A stretch of DNA of 64,000 nucleotides from Pseudomonas sp. MN1F (GCF_009391885.1 NZ_VZII01000009.1:1-64000), one strand, 5' to 3'. Numbered from the stretch's first letter, positions 26,496-33,793 are shown. Notes: generated by a model from the letters alone, not told the origin. A program made the numbers and translations.

Positions 26496-27367
26496 AAAAA
26501 CCTTTGCTGACCCTGGGCCGTGTGGTCCTGACCTTGCTGGTAGTGACCTTCGCCGCCGTGCTCGTGTGGCAGATGGTGGTGTACTACATGTTCGCCCCCT
26601 GGACCCGCGACGGGCACATCCGTGCCGACGTGATCCAGATTGCCCCGGACGTGTCCGGCCTGATTCAGAAGGTCGAGGTGCGCGACAACCAGACCGTCAA
26701 ACGCGGCGACGTGTTGTTCACCATCGACCAAGACCGCTTCACCCTGGCCCTGCGCCAGGCCAAGGCGACTCTCGGCGAGCGCCAGGAAACCCTGGCCCAG
26801 GCCTCCCGTGAAGCGCAGCGTAACCGCAAGCTCGGCAACCTGGTGGCGGCCGAGCAGTTGGAAGAGAGCCAGTCCCGCGAGGCGCGTGCCCGCTCGGCGG
26901 TGATCGAGGCCCAGGTGGCCGTCGACACCGCCCAGCTCAACCTCGACCGCTCGGTGGTGCGCAGCCCGGTGGATGGCTACCTCAACGACCGCGCCCCGCG
27001 CGACCACGAATTCGTCAGCGCCGGCCGCCCAGTGCTGTCGGTGGTCGACAGTGCCTCGTACCACGTCGATGGCTACTTCGAGGAAACCAAGCTCGGCGGT
27101 ATCCACATCGGCGACGCCGTCGACATCCGCGTAATGGGCGATAACACCCGCCTGCGCGGCCATGTGCAGAGCTTCGCCGCCGGCATCGAAGACCGTGACC
27201 GCAGCAGCGGCGCCAACCTGCTGCCCAACGTCAACCCGGCGTTCAGTTGGGTGCGCCTGGCCCAGCGCATTCCGGTGCGTATCGCCTTCGACGAAGTGCC
27301 GGAAGACTTCCGCATGATCGCCGGGCGTACGGCCACCGTGTCGATCCTTGAGGGCCAGCGCCCATGA
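26492..27367 (+). CDS. HlyD/EmrA-type periplasmic adaptor protein
   Basis: 291 residues from the ATG at 26492. One N-terminal membrane helix (about 10-32), then lipoyl-like half motifs (IQIAPDVSGLIQKVEVRDNQTVKRGDVLF and DRSVVRSPVDGYLNDRAP) around a helical hairpin. It joins the inner-membrane FUSC pump to the outer-membrane channel. Overlaps of 4 bp on both sides. Confidence 0.9.
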   Translation: MKKPLLTLGRVVLTLLVVTFAAVLVWQMVVYYMFAPWTRDGHIRADVIQIAPDVSGLIQKVEVRDNQTVKRGDVLFTIDQDRFTLALRQAKATLGERQETLAQASREAQRNRKLGNLVAAEQLEESQSREARARSAVIEAQVAVDTAQLNLDRSVVRSPVDGYLNDRAPRDHEFVSAGRPVLSVVDSASYHVDGYFEETKLGGIHIGDAVDIRVMGDNTRLRGHVQSFAAGIEDRDRSSGANLLPNVNPAFSWVRLAQRIPVRIAFDEVPEDFRMIAGRTATVSILEGQRP

Positions 27368-28782
27368 AACAGCTGATCCTGGCGGGTTTCTGCCTGTCCC
27401 TGGGGGCCTGCATGATGGTCGGCCCCGACTACCAAGTGCCGAAGGACGCGGCGGTGCAACGCAGCGACCTCAACGGCCCGCTGCGCCAGGATGCCGACAG
27501 CGTGGTGTCGGCACCGGTGCCCGAGGACTGGTGGCAGCTGTATCAGGATCAACGCCTCAACGAGCTGGTGCGCCAGGCGCTGAGTGCCAACACCGAACTG
27601 CGCGTGGCGGCGGCGAACATCGCCAAGGCCCGAGCCCAGGTCGAAGTGGCCGAGTCCCAAGGCGGGTTCAACGGCGGCATCAAGGCCGGCGCCCAGCGCC
27701 TGCAGGAGTCCGGCCAAGCGTTCCTGCTGCCTGAGAAGGTACCGGTGGCCAATATTGGCGAGGCGATCATCAGTGCCTCGTACCAATTCGACCTGTGGGG
27801 TACTTTCAAGCGCGGCACCGAGGCCGCCAAGGCCAACGCCGACGCGGTGCAGGCCGCCGCCGACACCGCGCGCATTACCCTGGTGGCCGACGTGGTCAAG
27901 GCCTACACCCAGGTGTGCTCGGCCAACGAGGAGTACCACATCGCCCGCGAGTCGCTCGACCTGCAGGAGCAGAGCGTGAAGCTCAACCAGCGCCTGCGTG
28001 ATGCTGGCCGCGGTGACGAAACCCAGGTCACCCGCTCGCAGACCCAGTTCAAGTCATTGCGCGCCGAGCTGCCGCGCTTCAAGGCCGAGCGCGAGACCGG
28101 CCTGTACACCCTGGCGGCGCTGCTGGCCAAGCCTGTGGATAAGTTGCCCGCCGGCACCGCTGATTGCGCCGAGCTGCCTCAGCTGAACCAGTTGGTGCCG
28201 GTTGGCGACGGCGCCGCCCTGCTCAAGCGCCGTCCTGATGTGCGCCAGGCCGAGCGCCAGTTGGCGGCGGCGACCGCCGAGATCGGTGTGGCCACCGGTG
28301 CGCTTTACCCGGACATCAGCATCGGTGCCCAGGTTGGCACCATCGGTATTCTCGAAGACTTGGGCGATCCGTCGACCAACCGCTGGGGCTTTGGTCCGCA
28401 GATCAGCTGGAGCATTCCTACCAACGGTACCCGCGCCCGCATTCGCATGGCTGAAGCCTCGACCCAGGCGGCCCTGGCGCATTTTGATGGGGTGGTGCTG
28501 AACGCCATTCGCGAGACTCAGACCCGCTTGGCGCAGTACAGCGCGCTGCTGGACCGGCGTGATGCGTTGGCAGAGGCGGAGAAGTCGGCTAAGGAAGCGG
28601 CGGACCAGACGCACCGGTATTACCAGGCGGGGCGTGAGTCGTTCCTGGCGGATTTGCAGGCGACGCGGACTTATACCGACGTGCGCTCGCAGCTGGCGGC
28701 GGCCAACAGCCAGGTGGCGTTGGGGCAGATTGGTGTGTTCCTGGCGTTGGGTGGGGGGTGGAAGGAAACTGCCAAGCACTGA
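27364..28782 (+). CDS. NodT-family outer-membrane efflux lipoprotein
   Basis: 472 residues. A lipoprotein signal peptide ends in the lipobox LSLGAC, so Cys17 is probably acylated. Two OEP repeats follow, as expected for a TolC/OprM-like trimeric channel. Relatives pair with RND or FUSC pumps. Last gene of the operon; a REP-type hairpin follows 12 bp later. Confidence 0.9.
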   Translation: MKQLILAGFCLSLGACMMVGPDYQVPKDAAVQRSDLNGPLRQDADSVVSAPVPEDWWQLYQDQRLNELVRQALSANTELRVAAANIAKARAQVEVAESQGGFNGGIKAGAQRLQESGQAFLLPEKVPVANIGEAIISASYQFDLWGTFKRGTEAAKANADAVQAAADTARITLVADVVKAYTQVCSANEEYHIARESLDLQEQSVKLNQRLRDAGRGDETQVTRSQTQFKSLRAELPRFKAERETGLYTLAALLAKPVDKLPAGTADCAELPQLNQLVPVGDGAALLKRRPDVRQAERQLAAATAEIGVATGALYPDISIGAQVGTIGILEDLGDPSTNRWGFGPQISWSIPTNGTRARIRMAEASTQAALAHFDGVVLNAIRETQTRLAQYSALLDRRDALAEAEKSAKEAADQTHRYYQAGRESFLADLQATRTYTDVRSQLAAANSQVALGQIGVFLALGGGWKETAKH

Positions 28783-28793
28783 GATTGCGGCCG

Positions 28794-28823
28794 TTGTGGG
28801 AGCGGTTGTACCCGCTCCCACAA
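28794..28823. repeat. REP-type hairpin after the efflux operon
   Basis: A perfect 12-bp stem TTGTGGGAGCGG / CCGCTCCCACAA with a 6-nt loop, carrying the P. putida REP core. It may act as a terminator or mRNA stabiliser for the efflux operon. Confidence 0.75.
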
Positions 28824-28858
28824 GTATGCCTCGACCTCTCGAGGTATATGACTTTTTT

Positions 28859-28985
28859 GGAGCTGAACCAGATCCCTCAGTTTTGATCTCCCGCCGAACT
28901 ATCCTACAGGGCCTGTCGGAAGCAGCTGTCTTGGCTGAAAAGTCTCCCCGGAATAATGTCCTCGGGTCCCCTTTCCAAAGGCATT
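28859..28985 (+). repeat. Truncated copy of the small-protein leader sequence (left direct repeat)
   Basis: 28893-28970 aligns without gaps to 29975-30052, identical at 63 of 78 positions by hand alignment. Weaker similarity extends about 35 bp upstream. Shared motifs include TATCCTAC, CCTGTCGGAAG and GCTGTCTTGGCTG. A small hairpin just after it (CCTTT-cc-AAAGG) has a different-sequence counterpart in the other copy (CGCCT-cgca-AGGCG). The switch-like 3' half and the downstream gene are missing here, so this looks like a relic. Confidence 0.8.
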
Positions 28986-29064
28986 GACCCTTTCGCAATT
29001 CATTCCCTCTGTTCGCTTCCTGCGCCGCAAGCATTGGTCCGGGTACAGTTCCCTGACTTGAATT

Positions 29065-29082
29065 TATATCGATATCGATATA
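29065..29082. promoter_or_regulatory. Candidate toxin-antitoxin operator (18-bp perfect palindrome)
   Basis: TATATCGATATCGATATA is its own reverse complement. It lies in an AT-rich patch 139 bp upstream of the toxin start. Antitoxins with an HTH domain autoregulate by binding such palindromes, so this is the likely promoter/operator of the toxin-antitoxin pair. Confidence 0.6.
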
Positions 29083-29221
29083 TTTTTTGATCTGCAGCTT
29101 CCTGCATGTTCAGCCAAGCCTTGTGAGACGGACGGATGGAGCAGTGTGATTCGGTGCCTTGGAGAGGGCGAGTCATGAATTGCACATCAAGCGTCTGGAC
29201 CGACGGCATAGGGGATCTGAC

Positions 29222-29548
29222 ATGCGGGTCGATGAGAAACCCATCGAGTGGGTGGGCAGCAGTAAAGAGGACTTACGCAGCTTTCCGCTGGTAGCTAGAC
29301 AGCGCGCTGGGTACCAACTGGATTTGATTCAAGCAGGCGAGGAGCCTGCGGACTGGAAGCCTGTGGAAACGGTAGGACAAGGCGTGCGGGAGATTCGCAT
29401 CAAATGCAAAGACGGCGCTTTTCGCGTTTTTTATGTCATTAGCCGTCCTGAAGCCATCTATGTCCTGCATGCGTTTCGCAAGACCACTGAGAAGACTGAA
29501 AAACGCGACATCGACTTGGCAAGAGCCCGGTTCAAGTCGCTGGGCTGA
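29222..29548 (+). CDS. HigB/RelE-type toxin (phage Gp49-like family)
   Basis: 108 residues from the ATG at 29222. The sequence IEWVGSSKEDLRSFPLVARQRAGYQLDLIQAG and VREIRIKCKDGAFRVFYVI followed by YVLHAFRKTTEKTEKRDI is the standard pattern of this toxin family (ribosome-dependent mRNA interferases). The antitoxin gene follows 18 bp later, the toxin-first order of HigBA modules. Base composition is lower in GC than the neighbouring genes, and the pair lies between two direct repeats, both pointing to acquisition. Confidence 0.88.
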   Translation: MRVDEKPIEWVGSSKEDLRSFPLVARQRAGYQLDLIQAGEEPADWKPVETVGQGVREIRIKCKDGAFRVFYVISRPEAIYVLHAFRKTTEKTEKRDIDLARARFKSLG

Positions 29549-29566
29549 AAACGGAGGGATTCAACA

Positions 29567-29851
29567 ATGGCAAACGAGCGATCTACCTCGGTTTGGGACG
29601 TGTTGGTTGACTCGCCTGAAGAGGCAGAGAACCTACGGCTGCGTTCGAAGCTGATGCGCGAATTGACCAAGGCTGTGCGGGCCTGGGATCTTCCGCAGAA
29701 AGATGCAGCTAAGCGGTTGCGAGTGACTCAACCGCGCTTGAGCGAGCTGCTCAATGGCAAGATTGATAAATTTTCACTGGATGCCCTGGTAAACCTGCTG
29801 GCCAATGCTGATTTGGAAGTGGATTTCACGGTGAAAGGGAAGGCAGCATAG
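29567..29851 (+). CDS. HigA-type HTH antitoxin
   Basis: 94 residues. The central helix-turn-helix (LPQKDAAKRLRVTQPRLSELLNGKIDKFSLDALVNLLANA) is of the XRE/HTH_37 type. The N-terminal segment would wrap the toxin. It should neutralise the upstream toxin and repress the operon through the palindrome at 29065-29082. Confidence 0.88.
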   Translation: MANERSTSVWDVLVDSPEEAENLRLRSKLMRELTKAVRAWDLPQKDAAKRLRVTQPRLSELLNGKIDKFSLDALVNLLANADLEVDFTVKGKAA

Positions 29852-29939
29852 TTCGGACAAGTGATTCGCTTCGGGCTGGCCTTGCGCTGGCCCGCATTGT
29901 TAGCGCTGGCCAGACTTACCTGCGCTGTCAGACATTTCC

Positions 29940-30064
29940 GAACCTGAAACCAAATGCTTCAGTTCGGGTTCCATGCCGAATTATCCTACGGCACCTGTCG
30001 GAAGGTGCTGTCTTGGCTGGGAAGTGCTCCCGGACTAATGTCCCTGGGTCGCCTCGCAAGGCGA
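29940..30064 (+). repeat. Intact copy of the small-protein leader sequence (right direct repeat)
   Basis: Partner of the repeat at 28859-28985, same orientation, about 1.08 kb apart with the toxin-antitoxin pair between. It contains two perfect hairpins: GCACCT/AGGTGC (29991-29996 with 30003-30008) and TCGCCT/AGGCGA (30049-30054 with 30059-30064). It runs directly into the alternative-pairing leader of the gene at 30238. Confidence 0.8.
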
Positions 30065-30070
30065 TCGGGC

Positions 30071-30230
30071 GTGAGACACCCGTTTGGTACAGGACGCATC
30101 GCTTATGGCGGTCGTGCGCGGGCAGGCTTTGGTCTGGCCGGGTCTCCTGTACCCCGGGTCTCACCCCGTGCACGACTGCCACCCAAATCCGTGAGACGAA
30201 GAGGAAGGCAGAAATTCTCTAGTACAGGAG
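30071..30230 (+). promoter_or_regulatory. Two-state leader with a sequestering helix over the ribosome binding site
   Basis: Three blocks are mutually complementary. Upstream: GTGAGAC (30071-30077) and GGTACAGGA (30086-30094). Centre: CTCCTGTACC (30144-30153) and GTCTCAC (30158-30164). Downstream: GTGAGAC (30191-30197) and GTACAGGAG (30222-30230), the last being the Shine-Dalgarno of the ATG at 30238. The centre can pair with the upstream block (9+7 bp) or the downstream block (9+7 bp), not both, and both pairings are correctly nested. The first leaves the binding site free and the second covers it. Whether the RNA uses both states is inferred. Confidence 0.65.
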
Positions 30231-30237
30231 TTTCGCC

Positions 30238-30492
30238 ATGAAAAAACTAGTACCCGACCCACCTCCAACCTCTATCCCCCAGCCCGAAATCCCGGGCTTC
30301 TCGCTGATCAACCCGCCCAGCACCGAGCAATGCGAAGCGCTGGTCCACGCCCTGACCCTCACGGTGCAGCAAACCTACAGCGTCCTGCTAGACAGCGACC
30401 CAGGCCCGCAGCGCGACGCCATGGCCATCAACATTCGCCTGCTGTCGCGAATGGTTTCTGCCTTGGCCGACCACTCGGACCTCCCCATCTAA
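30238..30492 (+). CDS. Small conserved Pseudomonas protein (MKKLVPDPP type), unknown function
   Basis: 84 residues with a strong ACAGGAG binding site 7 nt upstream. The N-terminus is Pro-rich (VPDPPPTSIPQPEIPGFS). The rest is a predicted helix pair (CEALVHALTLTVQQTYSVLLD and AMAINIRLLSRMVSALADHS). Families of this kind (DUF6124/DUF3077-like) are numerous in Pseudomonas. The family name here is from memory and the function is unknown. The unusually long, structured leader suggests tight translational control. Confidence 0.72.
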   Translation: MKKLVPDPPPTSIPQPEIPGFSLINPPSTEQCEALVHALTLTVQQTYSVLLDSDPGPQRDAMAINIRLLSRMVSALADHSDLPI

Positions 30493-30508
30493 AGCAAGGA
30501 GCGACAGG

Positions 30509-30760
30509 ATGAGCACTTATCCACAAGACGCAGTAACGGCAGGGTTGGAAACCTTCGACCTTTTCAGCCTCAAGCCCAACGTGCCCTTCGACCACGCGTT
30601 CTCGCATCTATCGGTACTGCTCGGCTGCATCCGCCACCTGACCACCGAAGCGGAAATGGAGAATGACCGCATGGCTGGCAGCGCGGCACGGATTCTCAGT
30701 GAAATGGCCAAGGCCCTGATCGACGATATGGAGCTGGGGCTGAACAAGGTGCGTCAGTAG
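30509..30760 (+). CDS. DUF3077-like small Pseudomonas protein
   Basis: 83 residues, 16 bp after the preceding small gene with its own GGAG. The core FSLKPNVPFDHAFSHLSVLLGCIRHLTTEA followed by a long amphipathic helix (MAGSAARILSEMAKALIDDMELGL) fits the DUF3077 pattern. No signal peptide or membrane helix. It probably acts with the product of the upstream gene. Confidence 0.75.
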   Translation: MSTYPQDAVTAGLETFDLFSLKPNVPFDHAFSHLSVLLGCIRHLTTEAEMENDRMAGSAARILSEMAKALIDDMELGLNKVRQ

Positions 30761-30801
30761 CTTTCATCCATTTGGGGCTGTTTCAGGAGGCTTCGCGTCA
30801 G

Positions 30802-31178
30802 GGCTGACAGGTGCTTGCCGACAGTTTTGCAGCGGCTGTGAGATCGAGCGCCGCCCGCGCGGCGCATCGCGGGCAAGCCCGCTCCCACATTTGTTTCGGG
30901 CCAGTCACTCCAGTACTGCTAACAGGGCCCGCCTTGTTGGTATGGCGATGCATCTCGGTGGTAGCTAACAGGTACAGCCTTGTTGGCATGGCTATGTATC
31001 TCGGTTGGTAATGATTCTGTTCCACCTGGCTCCAGTCATGCACCAGGGCGGTCCCTGTTGGCTTCATAGGAGTGATTGGCCCGAAACAAATGTGGGAGCG
31101 GGCTTGCCCGCGATGCGCCGCGTGGGCGGCGCTCGATCTCATAGGCGCTGCAAACCTGTCGGCAGGCACCTGTCAGCC
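30802..31178. mobile_element. MITE-like near-palindrome built from REP sequences
   Basis: Terminal arms 30802-30911 and 31069-31178 are reverse complements at 104 of 110 positions by hand alignment. Each arm contains the P. putida REP core (GCGGGCAAGCCCGCTCCCAC). The centre holds a tandem duplication, 30918-30963 and 30964-31010, about 40 of 46 identical. A third, inverted version of its GCCAACAGG start lies next to the right arm. Only short ORFs are present and none looks real. This and its flanks account for the 590-bp gap 30761-31351. Confidence 0.7.
30918..31010 (+). repeat. Internal tandem repeat of the REP palindrome, 2 x about 46 bp
   Basis: Both units begin GCTAACAGG, contain GCCTTGTTGG and TATCTCGGT- or CATCTCGGT-like ends, and differ by about six substitutions and one inserted T. 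Confidence 0.75.
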
Positions 31179-31351
31179 TCCCCAGCCTCCCTCTAGGCAC
31201 CTCAACAATCCACTGCATCCCCCAGCGCTCATCCCTTTCCTCACTTCATCTGATTTGTCTCAAGATTTTTCATGAAATCCACCCCCAGCCCTTGAGCGAA
31301 GCAAAGTGGAAGTGAACAATGTTCTCTTTCGCATTCCCTTCGAGACTGCCC

Positions 31352-33268
31352 ATGAAAACCCGTTCCTGTCTGCTTGCCTGGTTGCCGGCTGTACTGCTCG
31401 GCCCGGTGCTGGCGCTGTGCAGCACCCTGGCGCAGGCCGAAGCGCCCGCCGAGGCCGCCGAGGCCGCCAAGGCCCTGCATTTGCTGGACTACATTGGTGC
31501 CGACTACCCGCCGACCGTGGAAAACGGCAAGGTCATCGACGACGGCGAATACCGTGAGCAGCAGGAGTTCAGCACGGTGCTGGCCGATCTGATCAAAGAC
31601 CTGCCAACCAACGCCGAACAAGCCGGGCTTCAGCAGGGCGTGCAGGCGTTGCGCCAGGCCATCGACCAGCGCCAGGACGGCGCAGCAGTAGCCAAGCAGG
31701 CCCGCCTGCTGGGCGCGCGCCTGGCGGTGGCCTACGAGGTCAGCCAGGCGCCGGTGATCACCCCGGACCCGGCCCGTGGCGCCTCGCTGTATGCGCAGAA
31801 CTGCTCGATCTGCCATGGCGATACCGGTGCGGGTGATGGCCCGGCGGCTGTGGGCCTGGAGCCAGCACCGGCCAACCTGCGTGACACCGCACGTCTCGAC
31901 CAGCTGAGCCTGTTCGACCTGTACAACACCCTGGCGCTGGGTATCGACGGCACCGAAATGCCGTCCTTCGCCGACCAGTTGGATGAACGCCAGCGCTGGG
32001 ACGTGGCAGCTTACATCGCCAGCTTCACGGCCAAGCCTGAAGCCGCCAAGGGCGACAAGACCTGGAACATCGCCGAACTGGCCCGCCAGACCCCGGCCGA
32101 AGTCGCCGCCAACGAAGGCGCCGCCGCGGTCCAGGCGTTCCGCGCCCAGCGTGCCCAGCCACCGCAGGTCAAGCGCGGCCCGTCGCAGTTGCTCGATTAC
32201 ACCGCCAGCACCCTGGACAAAAGCCTGGCGGCCTACCGCGCTGGCGACCACGACCAAGCCTACGACCTGTCGGTGGCGGCCTATCTGGAAGGCTTCGAAC
32301 TGGTCGAAAGCTCGCTGGACAACATCGACACCGTAGCGCGCAAGAGCACCGAAAAGGCCCTGATGGCCTACCGTCAGTCGCTGCAGGACGGCCTGCCGGT
32401 CGCCCAGGCCGAACAGCGTCTGAGCGAAGCGAAAACCAAACTCGACCAGGCCGCCAAGCTGTTGGGCAGTGATGGCCTGAGCTGGTCGCTGAGCTTCATT
32501 TCCGGCCTGCTGATCCTGCTGCGCGAAGGCTTGGAGGCGATCCTGGTACTGGCCGCAGTGCTGGCCTTCCTGCGCAACACCGGCCAGCAGTCGGCCATGC
32601 GCAGCGTCAACATCGGTTGGGGCCTGGCGCTGGTTGCAGGCTTTGCCACCTGGGCCGTGGCGGCCTATGTGATCGACGTTGGCGGTGCCCAGCGTGAGCT
32701 TCTGGAAGGCAGCACGGCCTTGTTCGCCAGTGTGATGGTGCTATGGCTGGGGGTGTGGATGCACGACCGCCGCCATGCTGCTGCCTGGCAGGACTACATC
32801 AAGAGCAGCCTGGTCAGTGGTGGTGGGCGCTTCGGCTTTGCCGTGCTGGCGTTCTTCTCGGTGTACCGCGAGTTGTTCGAAGTGATCCTGTTCTACGAAA
32901 CCCTGTGGCTGCAGGCCGGCCCAGCGGGCCACCAGGCGGTGCTGGCCGGTGGTGCCACGGCGCTGGTGCTGCTGGTGGGCCTGGCGTGGGTGATCCTGCG
33001 CGGGTCGGCGAAGCTGCCGCTGTCGCTGTTCTTCAGCATCAACGCCGGGTTGCTGTGCGCCCTGTCGGTGGTGTTCGCCGGGCATGGCGTGAAGGCGCTG
33101 CAGGAGGCGGGCGTGCTGGGCACGCGGCCGATGGCGTTCATCGAGTTCGACTGGCTGGGGATTCACCCCGATGTGTATTCGCTGAGTGCGCAGGCGGTGG
33201 CGCTGCTGGCGATTCTGGTGTTGTATGGGCGTAGTCGCCTGGCCGAGAAGCGTCGGGCTGCCGTTTAA
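31352..33268 (+). CDS. FTR1-type iron permease fused to a periplasmic cytochrome c domain
   Basis: 638 residues from the ATG at 31352, which gives a clean signal peptide (MKTRSCLLAWLPAVLLGPVL... AQA). The ATG at 31319 adds 11 residues and is the alternative. The periplasmic part holds one c-type heme site, CSICH (151-155), with a downstream Met in GTEMPSF. The C-terminal half has about seven membrane helices with two iron-site motifs, REGLE (391-395) and RELFE (506-510). This is the FTR1 oxidase-coupled layout with the electron carrier built in, suggesting that Fe(II) is oxidised or Fe(III) handled as it is imported. No ferroxidase gene is adjacent. Confidence 0.9.
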   Translation: MKTRSCLLAWLPAVLLGPVLALCSTLAQAEAPAEAAEAAKALHLLDYIGADYPPTVENGKVIDDGEYREQQEFSTVLADLIKDLPTNAEQAGLQQGVQALRQAIDQRQDGAAVAKQARLLGARLAVAYEVSQAPVITPDPARGASLYAQNCSICHGDTGAGDGPAAVGLEPAPANLRDTARLDQLSLFDLYNTLALGIDGTEMPSFADQLDERQRWDVAAYIASFTAKPEAAKGDKTWNIAELARQTPAEVAANEGAAAVQAFRAQRAQPPQVKRGPSQLLDYTASTLDKSLAAYRAGDHDQAYDLSVAAYLEGFELVESSLDNIDTVARKSTEKALMAYRQSLQDGLPVAQAEQRLSEAKTKLDQAAKLLGSDGLSWSLSFISGLLILLREGLEAILVLAAVLAFLRNTGQQSAMRSVNIGWGLALVAGFATWAVAAYVIDVGGAQRELLEGSTALFASVMVLWLGVWMHDRRHAAAWQDYIKSSLVSGGGRFGFAVLAFFSVYRELFEVILFYETLWLQAGPAGHQAVLAGGATALVLLVGLAWVILRGSAKLPLSLFFSINAGLLCALSVVFAGHGVKALQEAGVLGTRPMAFIEFDWLGIHPDVYSLSAQAVALLAILVLYGRSRLAEKRRAAV

Positions 33269-33281
33269 GGTTGATGCTGCT

Positions 33282-33313
33282 GGCCTCTTCGCGGGTTTAC
33301 CCGCGAAGAGGCC
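33282..33313. terminator. REP hairpin after the iron permease gene
   Basis: A perfect 15-bp stem GGCCTCTTCGCGGGT / ACCCGCGAAGAGGCC with a 2-nt loop, 13 bp after the stop codon. This REP-type palindrome probably also ends transcription or protects the mRNA. Confidence 0.75.
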
Positions 33314-33340
33314 AGTGCAGGAAAGAAGAGATTTAACTGA

Positions 33341-33793
33341 ATGCGCATCTGGATCGACGCCGACGCCTGCCCCAAGGCAGCCAAGGACCTGATCGTCAAA
33401 TTCGCCCTCAAGCGTCAGCTTGAGGTAATCATGGTGGCCGGCCAGGCCGTGGCCAAGCCGGCCTTCGCGATCGTACGCCTGATCGTGGTGCCCAGCGGCA
33501 TGGACGCGGCCGACGATTACCTGGTCGAGCACGCCGTGCCCGGCGAGCTGGTGATCTGTAGCGACGTGCCGCTGGCCGACCGCCTGATCAAGAAGGGCGT
33601 GGCGGCCCTGGATCCCCGTGGCCGCGAGTTCGACGAACGCAACATGGGCGAGCGCCTGGCAGTGCGCAACCTGTTCACCGAGCTGCGCGAACAGGGCCAG
33701 GTTGGAGGCGGGCAGGCGCCCTACGGCGAACGCGAGAAGCAGGCGTTCGCCAATGCCCTGGACCGCATCCTCACCCGCCTGAGCAAAGGCTGA
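33341..33793 (+). CDS. UPF0178/DUF188 (YaiI/YqxD) family protein
   Basis: 150 residues. The N-terminus MRIWIDADACPKAAKDLI carries the conserved DADACP motif, and VPSGMDAADDYLVEHAVPGELVICSDVPLADRLIKKG is the family core, a PIN-like fold with acidic residues suggesting nuclease or hydrolase activity. Function is not established. It ends head to tail against the minus-strand elbB with no bases between the stops. Confidence 0.9.
   Translation: MRIWIDADACPKAAKDLIVKFALKRQLEVIMVAGQAVAKPAFAIVRLIVVPSGMDAADDYLVEHAVPGELVICSDVPLADRLIKKGVAALDPRGREFDERNMGERLAVRNLFTELREQGQVGGGQAPYGEREKQAFANALDRILTRLSKG

Noticed and set aside
28559..28987. 142-codon plus-strand frame running from the NodT gene into the left leader repeat
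   Set aside because: It overlaps the real gene in another frame and crosses the REP hairpin and the repeat. It has no start signal or known domain.
30811..31275. Short ORFs in the REP palindrome (60-120 codons on both strands)
   Set aside because: They read through inverted repeats, mirror each other on the two strands, and have no binding sites or family resemblance.
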